A DNA stretch of 64,000 nucleotides, from positions 33,959,809 through 34,023,808 of the forward strand of contig NC_067197.1 in the NCBI RefSeq assembly GCF_000699445.3, given 5' to 3'. Shown here in pieces: positions 35,850 through 62,545 of the stretch. This DNA comes from Schistosoma haematobium. Its lineage: Eukaryota > Platyhelminthes > Trematoda > Strigeidida > Schistosomatidae. Numbering within the stretch: the first letter of the stretch is position 1; each line of letters begins with the position of its first letter. The position numbers and the translations under genes were made by a program. The notes under the pieces were generated by a model. The model did not search any database and had not been told where the DNA came from. It saw only the letters and a list, made by a program, of their open reading frames with translations.

Positions 35850-36263
35850 TGTTGGGGACGTTAGATGCCCAGAACTCACTTGAGAAAGGGCCTAATTTTG
35901 TAATTTTATTTAGAAAATTTGAATTTCTTTGTTTTCGCACCGAATGCGCTCTTGTCACCTTCATGTTGTCTTTCCCACTGGGAAATATCTTAAATGCTAT
36001 TGATCCGTTGCGTCTTTTAATATGCTATTTGGTGACTGTCCCCAAGGATGGTTTTGTACTGTATATATACGTTTTGAATTGTGTTTGTTGTGATCGCTCG
36101 TTTCTGGCTGTTTGCAGAATATATATCCCCATTCCAAGCCTGGGCTTCTCCCTCTAGTTAGCGGGGCTGGGATGCATCAATAGCTAGCTTACTGGTCATT
36201 GGTCACCGAGTCTTGTTTCCCGTTCGCAGATTAAGTGAACTCGTGATAGCTTCAACCCTAGCA
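35850..36263 (+). repeat. LTR of gypsy element B
   Basis: Starts TGTTGGGGACG right after a polypurine tract and ends ...CCCTAGCA before AATTTGGTGATGGTGGC, a primer-binding-like site. It thus serves as 3' LTR for the integrase block on its left and as 5' LTR for the gag block on its right. Length is 414 bp. Confidence 0.7.
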
Positions 36264-36289
36264 AATTTGGTGATGGTGGCTTCGGAAAC

Positions 36290-36750
36290 ATGGATCCTTC
36301 TAAGCTTGAATTACTACTCGAGGAACAGATGAAACTTATTCAGATGTTAGCAGATACAAAGCTTACGTCTAACACTCAACCAAGCAGTTCTAATCCTACT
36401 ACTACTGCACCATCAGTTGATGATATCGCTAACAGTATCTCCGATTTTCATTACGATCCGGAATCCAATGTCACGTTTGATATGTGGTTTCGACGTTACG
36501 AAGACTTGACTTTGCTAATCCGGATGATGCTTGGAAGGTCCGCTTGCTGCTTCAAAAGTTGCGTCCTAGTGAACTAGACAGGTATTGCAACCTAATATGC
36601 CTCTAAACCCACGCGATCGCTCATTCTCGGACACTGTCCAGCCATTGAGCCAACAATTCGGAGACAACTCACTATTCAATGCGCGCTATCGATGTCTGAA
36701 ACTCATTATGAGCGAAGATGCTAGTTTTCTCACACATGTGGGTACCGTCA
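36290..36750 (+). pseudogene. Gypsy gag fragment downstream of the LTR
   Basis: ATG at 36290 opens MDPSKLELLLEEQMKLIQML, then FDMWFRRYEDLT, a frameshift near 36530, LLQKLRPSELDRYCN and later FLTHVGTVNR in shifted frames. This is the pattern of schistosome gypsy gag leaders. It breaks off near 36750 at the junction with a LINE tail. Confidence 0.65.
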
Positions 36751-37240
36751 ACCGAGTTGAAGACTTTGCTGCATTGTGGAGAGTGCTGAAGGCAGTTAGC
36801 AGGATGTGTGTTGAATCGTTCGAGGTCATAATTAATGTGGTTGTGGATAGACACCTAAAGTCATGCAAACTCCTGATAGGTGTTATTTTATCAGATACTA
36901 ACCATCCCCTTCACTCTTATCTATCTCCTTGTATATCTTCTGGTAGAACGAGACGTAATTACATTAAAATCCATGCACTCAAGCAAAAGTATAAAAGCTG
37001 TATAATACCTTACCTAGCAAATATACTCTGTGACGAACAGGTTGTTGGAGTTAACCTAGTCAATAACCTGAATTCTAAACATGTCTCTTATTTGAAAAGT
37101 TGTACAGTTTTTCAGATCCTTTTTAAACCCTTCTTCCCTCTTTTGTCTTTGTTCCTGTTTTTTGTGTCAGAAACTTGTTGAGAATTCTATATTGTACCAA
37201 AATATAATATTGAATGAAGCCATTAATAATAATAATTAAT
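36751..37240 (+). mobile_element. 3' end of a non-LTR retrotransposon
   Basis: The frame to 37181 contains DTNHPLHSYLSPCISSGRTR and YKSCIIPYLANIL, the usual C-terminal phrases of LINE ORF2 (HPLH...FIPYAxRLL). A short 3' UTR ends in an ATT/AAT-rich tail (AATAATAATAATT at 37227-37239). A related 3' fragment (CAAAATATACTATTGAATAA) lies at 39559-39595. Confidence 0.6.
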
Positions 37241-37412
37241 TCCAAGCAGAAGTAGTGGAAATGTTGTGTATTTTGTATGTCATCTGACTTATTGTGTGAC
37301 GGTCACAAGAACTTTCGAACCAGATCATTAATGTTTATAAGGCTAGAAACACGTGAAACTGACACTACCAAGTTTTTGTGGAAAAAGTATGATACACTGA
37401 CAGTCTTGGGTT

Positions 37413-37885
37413 TGTAGTGTCACTTACTATGTTAAGCCCATATACCTCATTCTATCTTATGGACTGGCCAATTTATTCATTCTTCTTGAGTCACATTTTG
37501 ACCTTGTTGATTATTCACTTATCAACAGCAACCATTTTTATATGAGCGTATGTGTGTGTGCATCTTGGCCTAATCATCACATGTCTGCAGAATATTTTCA
37601 TGTGACTATAAATACCGATTAACGCCTGATTAAATGCAGTTGTCTCGCTTGCCTCCTTCAATCTGCCTCGTTCTTCTATCTTTCTTTCGTTTCCCTGACT
37701 GCCTGCTCGAATCAGTGAGTGCATGAAATATAGCTATTCAGAATCCGTTCTTGTAATCGGATTATTTAATTCCGTTATATTCACTAATGAGGATTAAGTC
37801 GATAATTATGTACGAGGATTGACATGTGTATTTCAGTAACAATCAACAACATTTGCGCGATCCAATTGGAGTCAGATAAGGAGCC
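37413..37885 (+). repeat. LTR-like dispersed repeat, copy 2
   Basis: Homologous along its length to 15093-15580. Starts TGTAGTGTCACTTACTATG, has GACTATAAATACCG near 37605, and ends near GGAGTCAGATAAGG. Confidence 0.65.
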
Positions 37886-38222
37886 ACAAAAAGTTAACCA
37901 AGCAAGATTAAGATAACGCCTCATTTAGTTTGCACAGAATTTTATGTGCAGTGATAGATAGTTTGTCTTTTATCATTAAATAGACAAAACATCGACAATA
38001 ATTGATTCTTAAATAGCTTAGAATCCATATATTATCTATTACGCAACCAAAATACGCAGTTAAGATGGTGTTGAACAAAGGTAACAGGATAAACCTGCTC
38101 CTAAGGCATACTGTGTGTTAAAGTAATTAATGTAACACTGCGTAGTTACAAATGTTCAATAACACTGCATTGTGTTCTCCATTTCTAACTCCTCCTGTAA
38201 ATGTCAACCCCAAGGCCGAAAA

Positions 38223-38723
38223 ATTACGATAAAAAACACAGAAATAGGAAGGAGTCACTATGTTCTGTAGTCTGGTGGGTTCATTTAGATTCAGAGTTGT
38301 ATAAGCTGGCTAATCTGTTTAATTTATTCACATATTGAGTCAGACTGGTGTGTTGACTGCAACAGGAGCATATGAACATTCACTTATTGACTCTGAAGAT
38401 CAGATTTATTTGAGTGAATCTTATATCCATATAGTCGGCTACAACAAGGTTAATATTTCATACTTTCGAAACATATAACTGCGTTATGTTTCTCTTCAGT
38501 TTAAAAATGCTACATTTGAATGGATAGGACTTAATTAACTGACTGACAGGTTATTGTATTACATTTATTACCTTGTATGTAGATCACTTGTTGAAGCCTT
38601 ATCACATTGCATCCGCAAATATGTAAATGAACTGTTGATATAGAAACACCATGAGTTTTGCCTTTCAGTATGCTGAGTGATGACTTACTTACAAGGTAGC
38701 TTGCACTCCACTTCTCTGATTCT
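38223..38723 (+). mobile_element. Internally deleted derivative of the CACTA-like element
   Basis: Left part 38223-38537 matches 27909-28226 and right part 38550-38723 matches 31513-31686, both nearly identical and in the same order. Only 12 bp (ACTGACTGACAG region) replace the 3.3-kb transposase interior. This is the structure of a non-autonomous deletion derivative. Confidence 0.8.
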
Positions 38724-38959
38724 CTGATTTAGGCGAGGCACCATAATGCACAAATCAATCCAATCACATACTTTTAGGCTATATTTAATCAACTTTTCAT
38801 AAAAATCAGGTCAATAAATCTAGGGGGCTCAAAGGATTTCCGTCACACGGATGCACGGTTTCTAATTGGTACTGATCCCTCAAAATATCCTGACCTTGAG
38901 CGAAACTGTTCCTTCTTGTCACCCTGTTTGGAAGCATGAGGTATATATATACATATCAA

Positions 38960-39470
38960 ATGACTACCTGACATTGTGTGGACTATCGTGACAATGTTGT
39001 TTCTCGATGTGATATATGTTGGAGGAAAACGTCTGTTACAATGGGGACTTTTATTCGCTCGATCGCGATTGATATCAAGACAGATTGTGATAATCATTGC
39101 AAACTTGATAATAAAATACCAGTAAAACTGGCTGCAATCTTTGTAGGTGTAACTGAAGCCTCGGCATTTGAATGGTATGAATGCTATCAAGATATGTGTG
39201 ATGAAAATGACAAGCTTGCATCAGTTGTTTGAAAGAATCAGGAGAATAGTAGAAATCGACGAAACAGTCGTTAAAAAACGCAAATTCAATAGAGGAAGAA
39301 GTGCTAGAGAAGACCGTGTGTGTAGAACTTCCTCAAATATACTAAATAGACCCCTAATATGCATGCTAGATCATCTCAAAGGAGGCACTTCAAACTCATG
39401 AGAAACCAGTAATCCACAAATATGGTATTAACCACACGAGAGTACGTGCTGTCGGGCAACACAATACACA
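38960..39470 (+). pseudogene. Merlin-type (IS1016/ISXO2-like) transposase relic
   Basis: The block 39168-39401 contains IVEIDETVVKKRKFNRGR, the first-Asp signature of Merlin/ISXO2 transposases. Upstream in another frame are KTSVTMGTFIRS and FEWYECYQDMC, fitting the preceding helix region, and downstream INHTRVRAVGQHNTH resembles the VNH...GAHT block. Several frameshifts and stops make it non-functional. Merlin elements are known from schistosomes. Confidence 0.6.
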
Positions 39471-39599
39471 CGGATGACGGGAGAGCAGGTCGTTGTCTAT
39501 CTAGACTTGGTTACGTGCATCGTATCGTCGTTCACAAGTGACGATTCGCCGACGCAACCAAAATATACTATTGAATAAAGCCATCAATAAGAAATCCGA

Positions 39600-40209
39600 A
39601 ACAGACACCAAAAAGACAGAAGCAATACGTTGAGGCTGAAAGAATGTTTGTTACCTTACCATGGCCCCAGAATTCGACTTTTGGGGAGTCACATGGACAT
39701 GTCCCTGTGTTGTGGGTTTAATGGAGTGTCCAGTATGCAACACGTGTTAGAAAATCTGGGAAGAGCAATAGCTAGAAGAAGTGAACTTACGACAGGCATT
39801 TACTAGCGGAAACACTCAATCATAATAAATAATAACACAGGATTAGGATAAGGAAAATCTGACAACCGAAACTAGCTCACAGAATGAAAATTTGAAGGGA
39901 TTAAGTAGTCAGTAGACATGATACATAATATCTTACGTATGGTATAATCGACAGCAAGGTTCGAATCTTTGGAGAAGTCAGGTCGAATGATATCCGAATG
40001 ATATCGAAAAAGCATGATATGAGCTAATTGCAGAGACGAGCCCTAGCGATTCTTAAAATCACCTTAATTCTAGCCAGTTTTCGATGATTAACAAACAGCC
40101 ATCAAAAATGAGTTGTTAGTGAAAAACAGCAATCACAAAAAGATTTTGTGAATAAGATTTTACAAAGTTCATATCTTGGAAAACTCCTTAGCTTTGAGAG
40201 TAAACTTAC
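39600..40209. other. Stretch without a recognised gene
   Basis: No convincing coding block or family repeat was recognised between the Merlin relic and the 3' end of the minus-strand LINE. Confidence 0.35.
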
Positions 40210-43200
40210 GAATCTTCAACGAATGTCAGTCATCAGTGACAGGCCGTATGGGTGAACCATATTCGCCGAATCCTCTCGACGTCATGAATTTTGAGATAAT
40301 GTCGGAAACATTACGCTCGTGAAAGCTTACTTCCTTACGCATATTACTCCTCGTGAAAGAGCATAGGCCGCTCACCAGCATTCGCCATCCAAACCTGTCC
40401 TGGGCAATCCTTTCCAGCTCTTTCCAGTTGTTATTCATCCTTTCCATATCTGCCTTTATTTCCGACGTAATGTGTTTTTTGGCCTTTCTCTTTTCCTCCT
40501 TCCTTTAGGATTCCAAGTTAGGGCTTGTCTCGTGATGCAGTTTGACGATTTGCGTAATGTATGTCCTATCCATTTCCATCGTCTTTTCCTAATTTCCTCT
40601 TCAGTTCGAAGCTGGGTTGTTCTTCCCCACAGAAGGCTGTCGCTGATGGTATCCGGCCAATGAATGTCGAGTATCTTGCATAGACAACTACTTATAAATA
40701 CTTGTACATTCTTGATGTTGTTTGTGGTAGTTTTCCAAGTTTCAGCTCCGAATAGTAGAACTGCCTTGACGTTCTCATTGACGATTCTGACTTTGGTATT
40801 GGTTGAAAGTTGTTTTCAGTTCTATATGTTCTTCAATTGAAGGAGTGCGGCCCTTGCTTTGCCAATCCTCACCTTTACGACTGCACCTGATCCTTCTTGT
40901 TCACTGATGATGCTTCCCAGGTATGTAGATGATTCCACATTTTCCAGAGTTCCACCATCAAGAGTGATTAAGTTGGTGTTTTCCGTGTTGTATTTGAGAA
41001 CCTTGGTTTTTCCCTTGTGTATTTTGAGGCCTACTGATGCAGAGATTGCTACCACACTGTCTGTTTTTATCTGCATTCGTTCATGTGTATGCGATAGGAG
41101 GGCTAGGTCATCTGCCAAGTCCGAATCGTTTAACTGGTTCTGAGCTGTCCATTGTATGCCGTGTTTTCCCTCATTTGTCGAGGTCTTCATAATCCAGTCG
41201 ATCACCAGAAGGAAGAGGAAAGGCGAAAGCAACCAGTCCTGTCTGACTCCGGTCCTTACTTGGAATGCATCTATCAGCTGTCCTCCATGCACGACTTTGC
41301 ATTGTAGTCCGTCGTATGAGTCCCGGATAATGTTGACAATCTTCTCAGGAGCTCCATCGTGTCGAAGACGTTTCCATAACGTTCTCCTATCTACACTGTT
41401 AAACGCCTTTTCATAATCTATGAAGTTGATGTGCAGTGACGAATTCCACTCAATCAATTGTTCGACGATGATCCGTGGTGTCGCAATTTGGTCTGTGCAC
41501 GATCAATCCTTACGGAATCCAACTTGTTGATCTCGACGTTGGGCATCTACTGTATCTTTCATCCGGTTCAGCAACACTCTGGTAAAGACTTTCCCTGGTA
41601 TTTACAGTAGTGTAATGACTCTGTAGTTTTCACGTTTGCTCAAATCTCCTTTCTTTGGAGTCTTGAAGAGGTGTCTTTCTTTCCAGTTCATTGACACTTG
41701 TTCCTCCTCCCAAATCTTTTTGAATAAAAGGTGAAGCATGTTTGTAGTTACTTCGATGTCTGACTTCAGTACTTCAGCTGGTATATTGTCGGGTCCTGCT
41801 GCTTTCCCGTTCTTGATTTGTTCGATGGCCATTCTGATTTCTTCCGTTGTTGGTGAATTGACATCCATAGGAAGATCTGTGTGTGCTGCTTCGATGTCCA
41901 GTGGATTCATTGGAGCCAGTCTATTCAGGAGTTCCTCGAAGTATTCTACCCATCTGTTACGCTGTTGTTGAATTTCGGTGATTGGCTTGCCTTCTTTGTC
42001 TTTGACCGGCCTCTCTGGTTTACTGTATTTCCCTGATAGTTTCTTCGTTGTATCGTGAAGCTGTTTCATATTTCCTTCTCTAGCAGCTTTTTCTGCCGTC
42101 GTTGCTAGTTCTTCCACGTATTTCTTCTTGTCGGCTCTAATGCTCCTCTTCACTTGTTCGTTTGCTTCTATGTATTCAGCTTGTGCTTGGAGTTTCTCCG
42201 CTCGCGTTCGGCTGTTGTTAATTGCTGCCTTCTTGTTCATCCTTTCTTTGATCTTGTCCAGTGTTTCTGTAGAGATCCATTCCTTATAATGATGCTTCTT
42301 GGGGCCCAGAACCTCCTGACACGTTGAGGTTAATGCTTCTTTGATACCTTCCCAGTTGTCCTCCATAGTAGTTTCTTCTTCCTTCAGTAGATCTTGTAGA
42401 GCTTGGAACCTGTTGTTGAGAGCTATCTTGAATTCATTGAGTTTGTCAGTATCTCGAAGGAAGGCTGTATTGAACCTTTGTATTGCTGTTTGTCCACTTG
42501 TCCAGTTCTTTTTTAGCTTCAGTTTTAAATTGGCCACAACTAGGTGGTGTGGTCCGGTGAGATCCATGTAGCTTTGTGTATACGTTTGTGTGGAAATATT
42601 GTGCCTCCTATGAATAATTTGTTGAATGCACATAGATTTGCAAATCAATCTCCATTTTCGTTTCTCTCTCCCAGTCCATGTCGTCCCATAATATCTTCAT
42701 ATCCAGTGTTGTCTATTCCGACTTTGGCATTTAGATCTCCCATCAGAATGGTGAGGTCCTTTCTTGGGCATTTCTCAATGATTGACTGCAGCCGCTCGTA
42801 GAATTGACCTTTAATGTCGTCGTTGCTATCATTGGTGGGTGCATAGCATTGGATAATGTTCATTATGATCTCCTCCTTCTTTGTTCCGAATTATGTTTTG
42901 ATGATTCTGGATCCGTGAGATTCTCATTCTACAAGTGCATCTCGTACTTCTTTGGACAGCACTAGAGCAACTTCCCGAATATTTGTAGCATTTTCCTATT
43001 CGTGAATGGAGCACAGCAGCATCTCTCCCCTATCTAGATTTTGTTGTCCAGCTTGGGTCCAGTGGGTTTCACTTATTCCGAGAATCGTCAAATTGTATCT
43101 CCTCATTTCAGTTGCTATTAGACTGGTCTTCTCGGTCTCCCACATTGCCCGGACGTTCCATGTACCTATCAAAATAAATGCTGGGGTTGTTGGAAGAGGA

Positions 43201-43330
43201 ATCGGCCTCGTGACTTCCGAAGGAACTCGGCTTTCGACATGAGTCGTCATAGTTCAACCCTCCTCCTTTACCTAAGCTTGGGAACGGCAGTAACTCTAGA
43301 AGAGTTACAGGCGGAGTTGCTCGTGAAAGA
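40210..43330 (-). mobile_element. Near full-length RTE-like LINE (endonuclease-RT), inactive
   Basis: Reading right to left on the minus strand: a 5' leader (to about 43330), apurinic endonuclease (43250-42645: LIGTWNVRAMWETEK, LGISETHWTQAG, ILMGDLNAKVGIDNTGY), linker and RT (42648-41602: PDNIPAEVLKSD, KGDLSKRENYR), RT palm (41457-40822: NFIDYEKAFNSVDR, LADDLALLSHTH in place of FADD) and a C-terminal tail ([32 protein letters not shown]). About 3.1 kb in all, the size of an RTE-clade element (SR2-like in schistosomes). Stops, for example in GFRKD*SC and LKNI*N*K, and a frameshift break the ORF. Confidence 0.8.
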
Positions 43331-43642
43331 CTTATTCAAAGAACTATCTCTCCACTTTTAACGAAAAGAAAAACTCGAGCATACTGTTAGAAAGTATGGA
43401 ATTAAACGGTAATATCGACAACTGCGAATTGTGCAAAGACTTTAGTTTTTCAGAAACATATGGGGTATTTAAAAAATCAAGTGGGACAAATTTAGGTTGA
43501 ATTTCAGTATGTCACAGGTATTCGGAGTTTGACAACGCCTTTACATGAAAAGCTTTTATAATCGGAAGATTGCAACCCAGTCAAATCAGAATCCAGGAAT
43601 GAAGGGGTTCGAAGATATACTTGGAAACCAATCGGAATTGAG
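43331..43642. other. Spacer upstream of the LINE
   Basis: No feature was recognised in this interval. Confidence 0.3.
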
Positions 43643-43905
43643 ATTTAGATGGTGGTTGGAGGTAGTCAACAGGAAACCCTGGACCCGGGTTTCGTGCTAC
43701 TTGGCACTCGTCAGCAAGATGTACCTGTAATCTTGAGGGAACTGATGCTCCCTGGCGGATTCGATCTCGTGTCACTCAGCTCCACAGTCAGAGACGTTAC
43801 CACCAAGCTATCCGAGCCGAGCATCAGTTCCCTCAAGATTACAGGTACACCTTGCTGACGAGTGCCAAGTAGCACCTCCAACCACCATCTAAATCTCAAT
43901 ACATA
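43643..43905. repeat. Inverted SINE pair with tRNA-like centre
   Basis: 43643-43747 and 43823-43905 are reverse complements apart from an extra ~30 bp in the left arm. The centre, read on the minus strand, has GGCTCGGATAGCTTGGTGGT (A-box region) and GAGATCGAATCCGCC (B-box-like), a tRNA-type head of a second SINE family. Two copies joined head-to-head with partial deletion would give this layout. Confidence 0.65.
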
Positions 43906-44721
43906 GTGCCCGCAGTGTCGAGTCACCTAGACTGTTGGCCACATTGCAACATGATCGATAGCATTCGATCTGCACTAATAAGGACTAGACAAGCATGACA
44001 TTGATCACCACCCAGTGATCAATCAATTGTGAACCTATCGGTATGTCAGGAAGCGTTTGCTGTAAGCTGAATAGTAGTTGCAAGGGATGCATACCCAAAG
44101 ATGTTCTGGTGTGAATGCTTAACTGAGCGCCTCTAAGTAGGAGTGTATCCAGTAACGGTAACGAGTCCAGGATCAGTGTCACACAGCTAGAAAACTTTAT
44201 TTTTTGGATCTATTTTCCGCTACAAAATGATACATATGAAGGCAACTAATCAAGTAAAGGTGTTAGGTGACGACACACTTTCTGTATGACTAACATGACC
44301 AGGCGACGGGTGAACTAAAGCTTTCCTGATAAACCTGCAAAATCCAGTCCGCTGAAACGAACGATACTGAACCCAATTGTTGGATCTCAAGGAAAATCAG
44401 TCTTCGCAGTCTCATTATGGACGATTAAAAAAAACGATACTTTCAGTATTATTCTCATATGTAAATACATATACCTTTAAGAATTTCACTTGGACATGTG
44501 CTGGATAACAAAACAGTTTTTTTCATGAAAATTTCTGATTTATTGGGTTTGGATTACATTGGAGTACATTGGACACTTTTGATGATAAGAATTTGTATTG
44601 GGGCGTAACAGTGTGATTATCACATGAGTCGTTTCTTGCGGCTCCATCGCACTTGTTTCTCCTTTAGTTTCGTGGTTCCTTAGTATCAGGCCAGTAAAAA
44701 GACGTATAAATCGACTTTCGA
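43906..44721. other. Region upstream of gene 2
   Basis: No coding feature. A stop (44707-44709) lies in frame just before the gene 2 ATG. Pyrimidine tracts followed by AG occur at about 44660-44690 and could serve as a 5' UTR or trans-splice acceptor, but this is not demonstrable here. Confidence 0.3.
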
Positions 44722-61362
<16,641 letters not shown>

Positions 61363-61525
61363 GTAAGACTTTTCTCGCTGCTTTCAGCTTATTATTATTT
61401 CTGACCTGCCTTTCTAGAGTTTAATATGAGTGACTGTTTTGACCGTTTGTGTGTACTTTTAAGAATGAATCCATTTAAGTTTGTGGATCCTCTAAAGATA
61501 AAGGGTTTGTTGGATTGGAATGCCT

Positions 61526-62545
61526 CCAAATGCCCTGGTGAGGCCGAGAGTGAAGAGAGTCACCACTTCCTCTTGAAATGCTCCCAAGTGGCTGTGGAGG
61601 CCCGTAGTTTGGTTTTGTCCTCATTTAGATCGACGATATTCGTTGAAGGGCTCACCATTTTAATGGCCCGTGGATCTGACTCCTCTTTAGATCGTATGGA
61701 TGTTTGCTATCGCCTTTTCTCGTATATCACCGTCGACTTAAATCACGTTAGTCGATAACGGAATTAAATAAGTCGAATAACGAGAATTGACCTGTGCATA
61801 CATATATTTTGCATATGAAGCGAATGAAACAGAGCAAAGCAAAATGACACGCAGAGAAGATGGCTGGGAAGCCAACTCCATTTTAGTCAAGCGTTACTCA
61901 ATATTTATAGTCAGACAAAATAAAGCTACAGACATGTGATTAATGGGATAAGAAGGGCACAAACATATACGCTCATATAAAAACAGTCAAGACTGATAAG
62001 CGAATAATTAACAAGGTCAAAATATGACTCAAGTAGAATGAATAGAATGGAATGTCCGAAAGCTAGAATAAGATATATGGGCTTAAAATAATGACTGACA
62101 CTACATGGCCACGTGCATACAACCACCACCAGGGAAGTCCTACTCACTGCCTTCTCGCGGCGCGGGTGCTGTTTACGAAATTGAGAGGACAAAAAGCAAA
62201 TGTACGGCGCTCTAACTCGGTTTGTGGACACTGAGAGTCCATCTAGAGGACTTAGGAAACCCTGATTCCAAACCAGTGGTGCACTTGGGCTCCAGTATCC
62301 TGATGGAACGAATGGCATATGAGCCGATGGTTGGTCACCGGCTACCATGGGACTGCATCTCCTGACGTTGCTTCACTACCTTGTGGATTAGACCTTCAGG
62401 TCAAAGACTCGGGATGTGCCCCCTTAAGAAAACCACCTGCATACGGGATGTATCCCAGCCCTCACACACAAATCAAATGATGATTTGTGGCGCATATCTG
62501 TTTGGTGCCTCCTTGTACCAATGTTTATATGTTTAAATAAATAAA
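61526..62545 (+). repeat. LINE 3'-end repeat copy 3, split by an insertion
   Basis: 61526-61606 matches the start of the 55.6-kb copy (AAATGCCCTGGTGAGGCCGA, TTGAAATGCTC) and 62106-62545 matches the rest (CATGGCCACGTGCATAC onward, ending GTACCAATGTTTATATGTTT and AAATAAATAAATA). The intervening ~500 bp is the LTR-like insertion. Located in the intron after exon 11 of gene 2. Confidence 0.65.
61607..62105 (-). mobile_element. LTR-like repeat copy 3 plus ~50 bp, inserted (minus)
   Basis: On the minus strand, TGTAGTGTCAGTCATTATTT at 62105 leads through a TATA-like GACTATAAATATTG and on to GGAGTCAGATCCACGGGCC, matching 15093-15580 and 37413-37885. The extra sequence to about 61607 looks like the start of an internal region. 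Confidence 0.6.

Noticed and set aside
40822..43242. Plus-strand frames across 40.8-43.2 kb
   Set aside because: They are antisense shadows of the minus-strand LINE.
61426..61758. 110-residue plus-strand open frame as a possible gene
   Set aside because: It spans the border between a LINE 3' repeat and an inserted LTR-like repeat, both seen elsewhere in the window.
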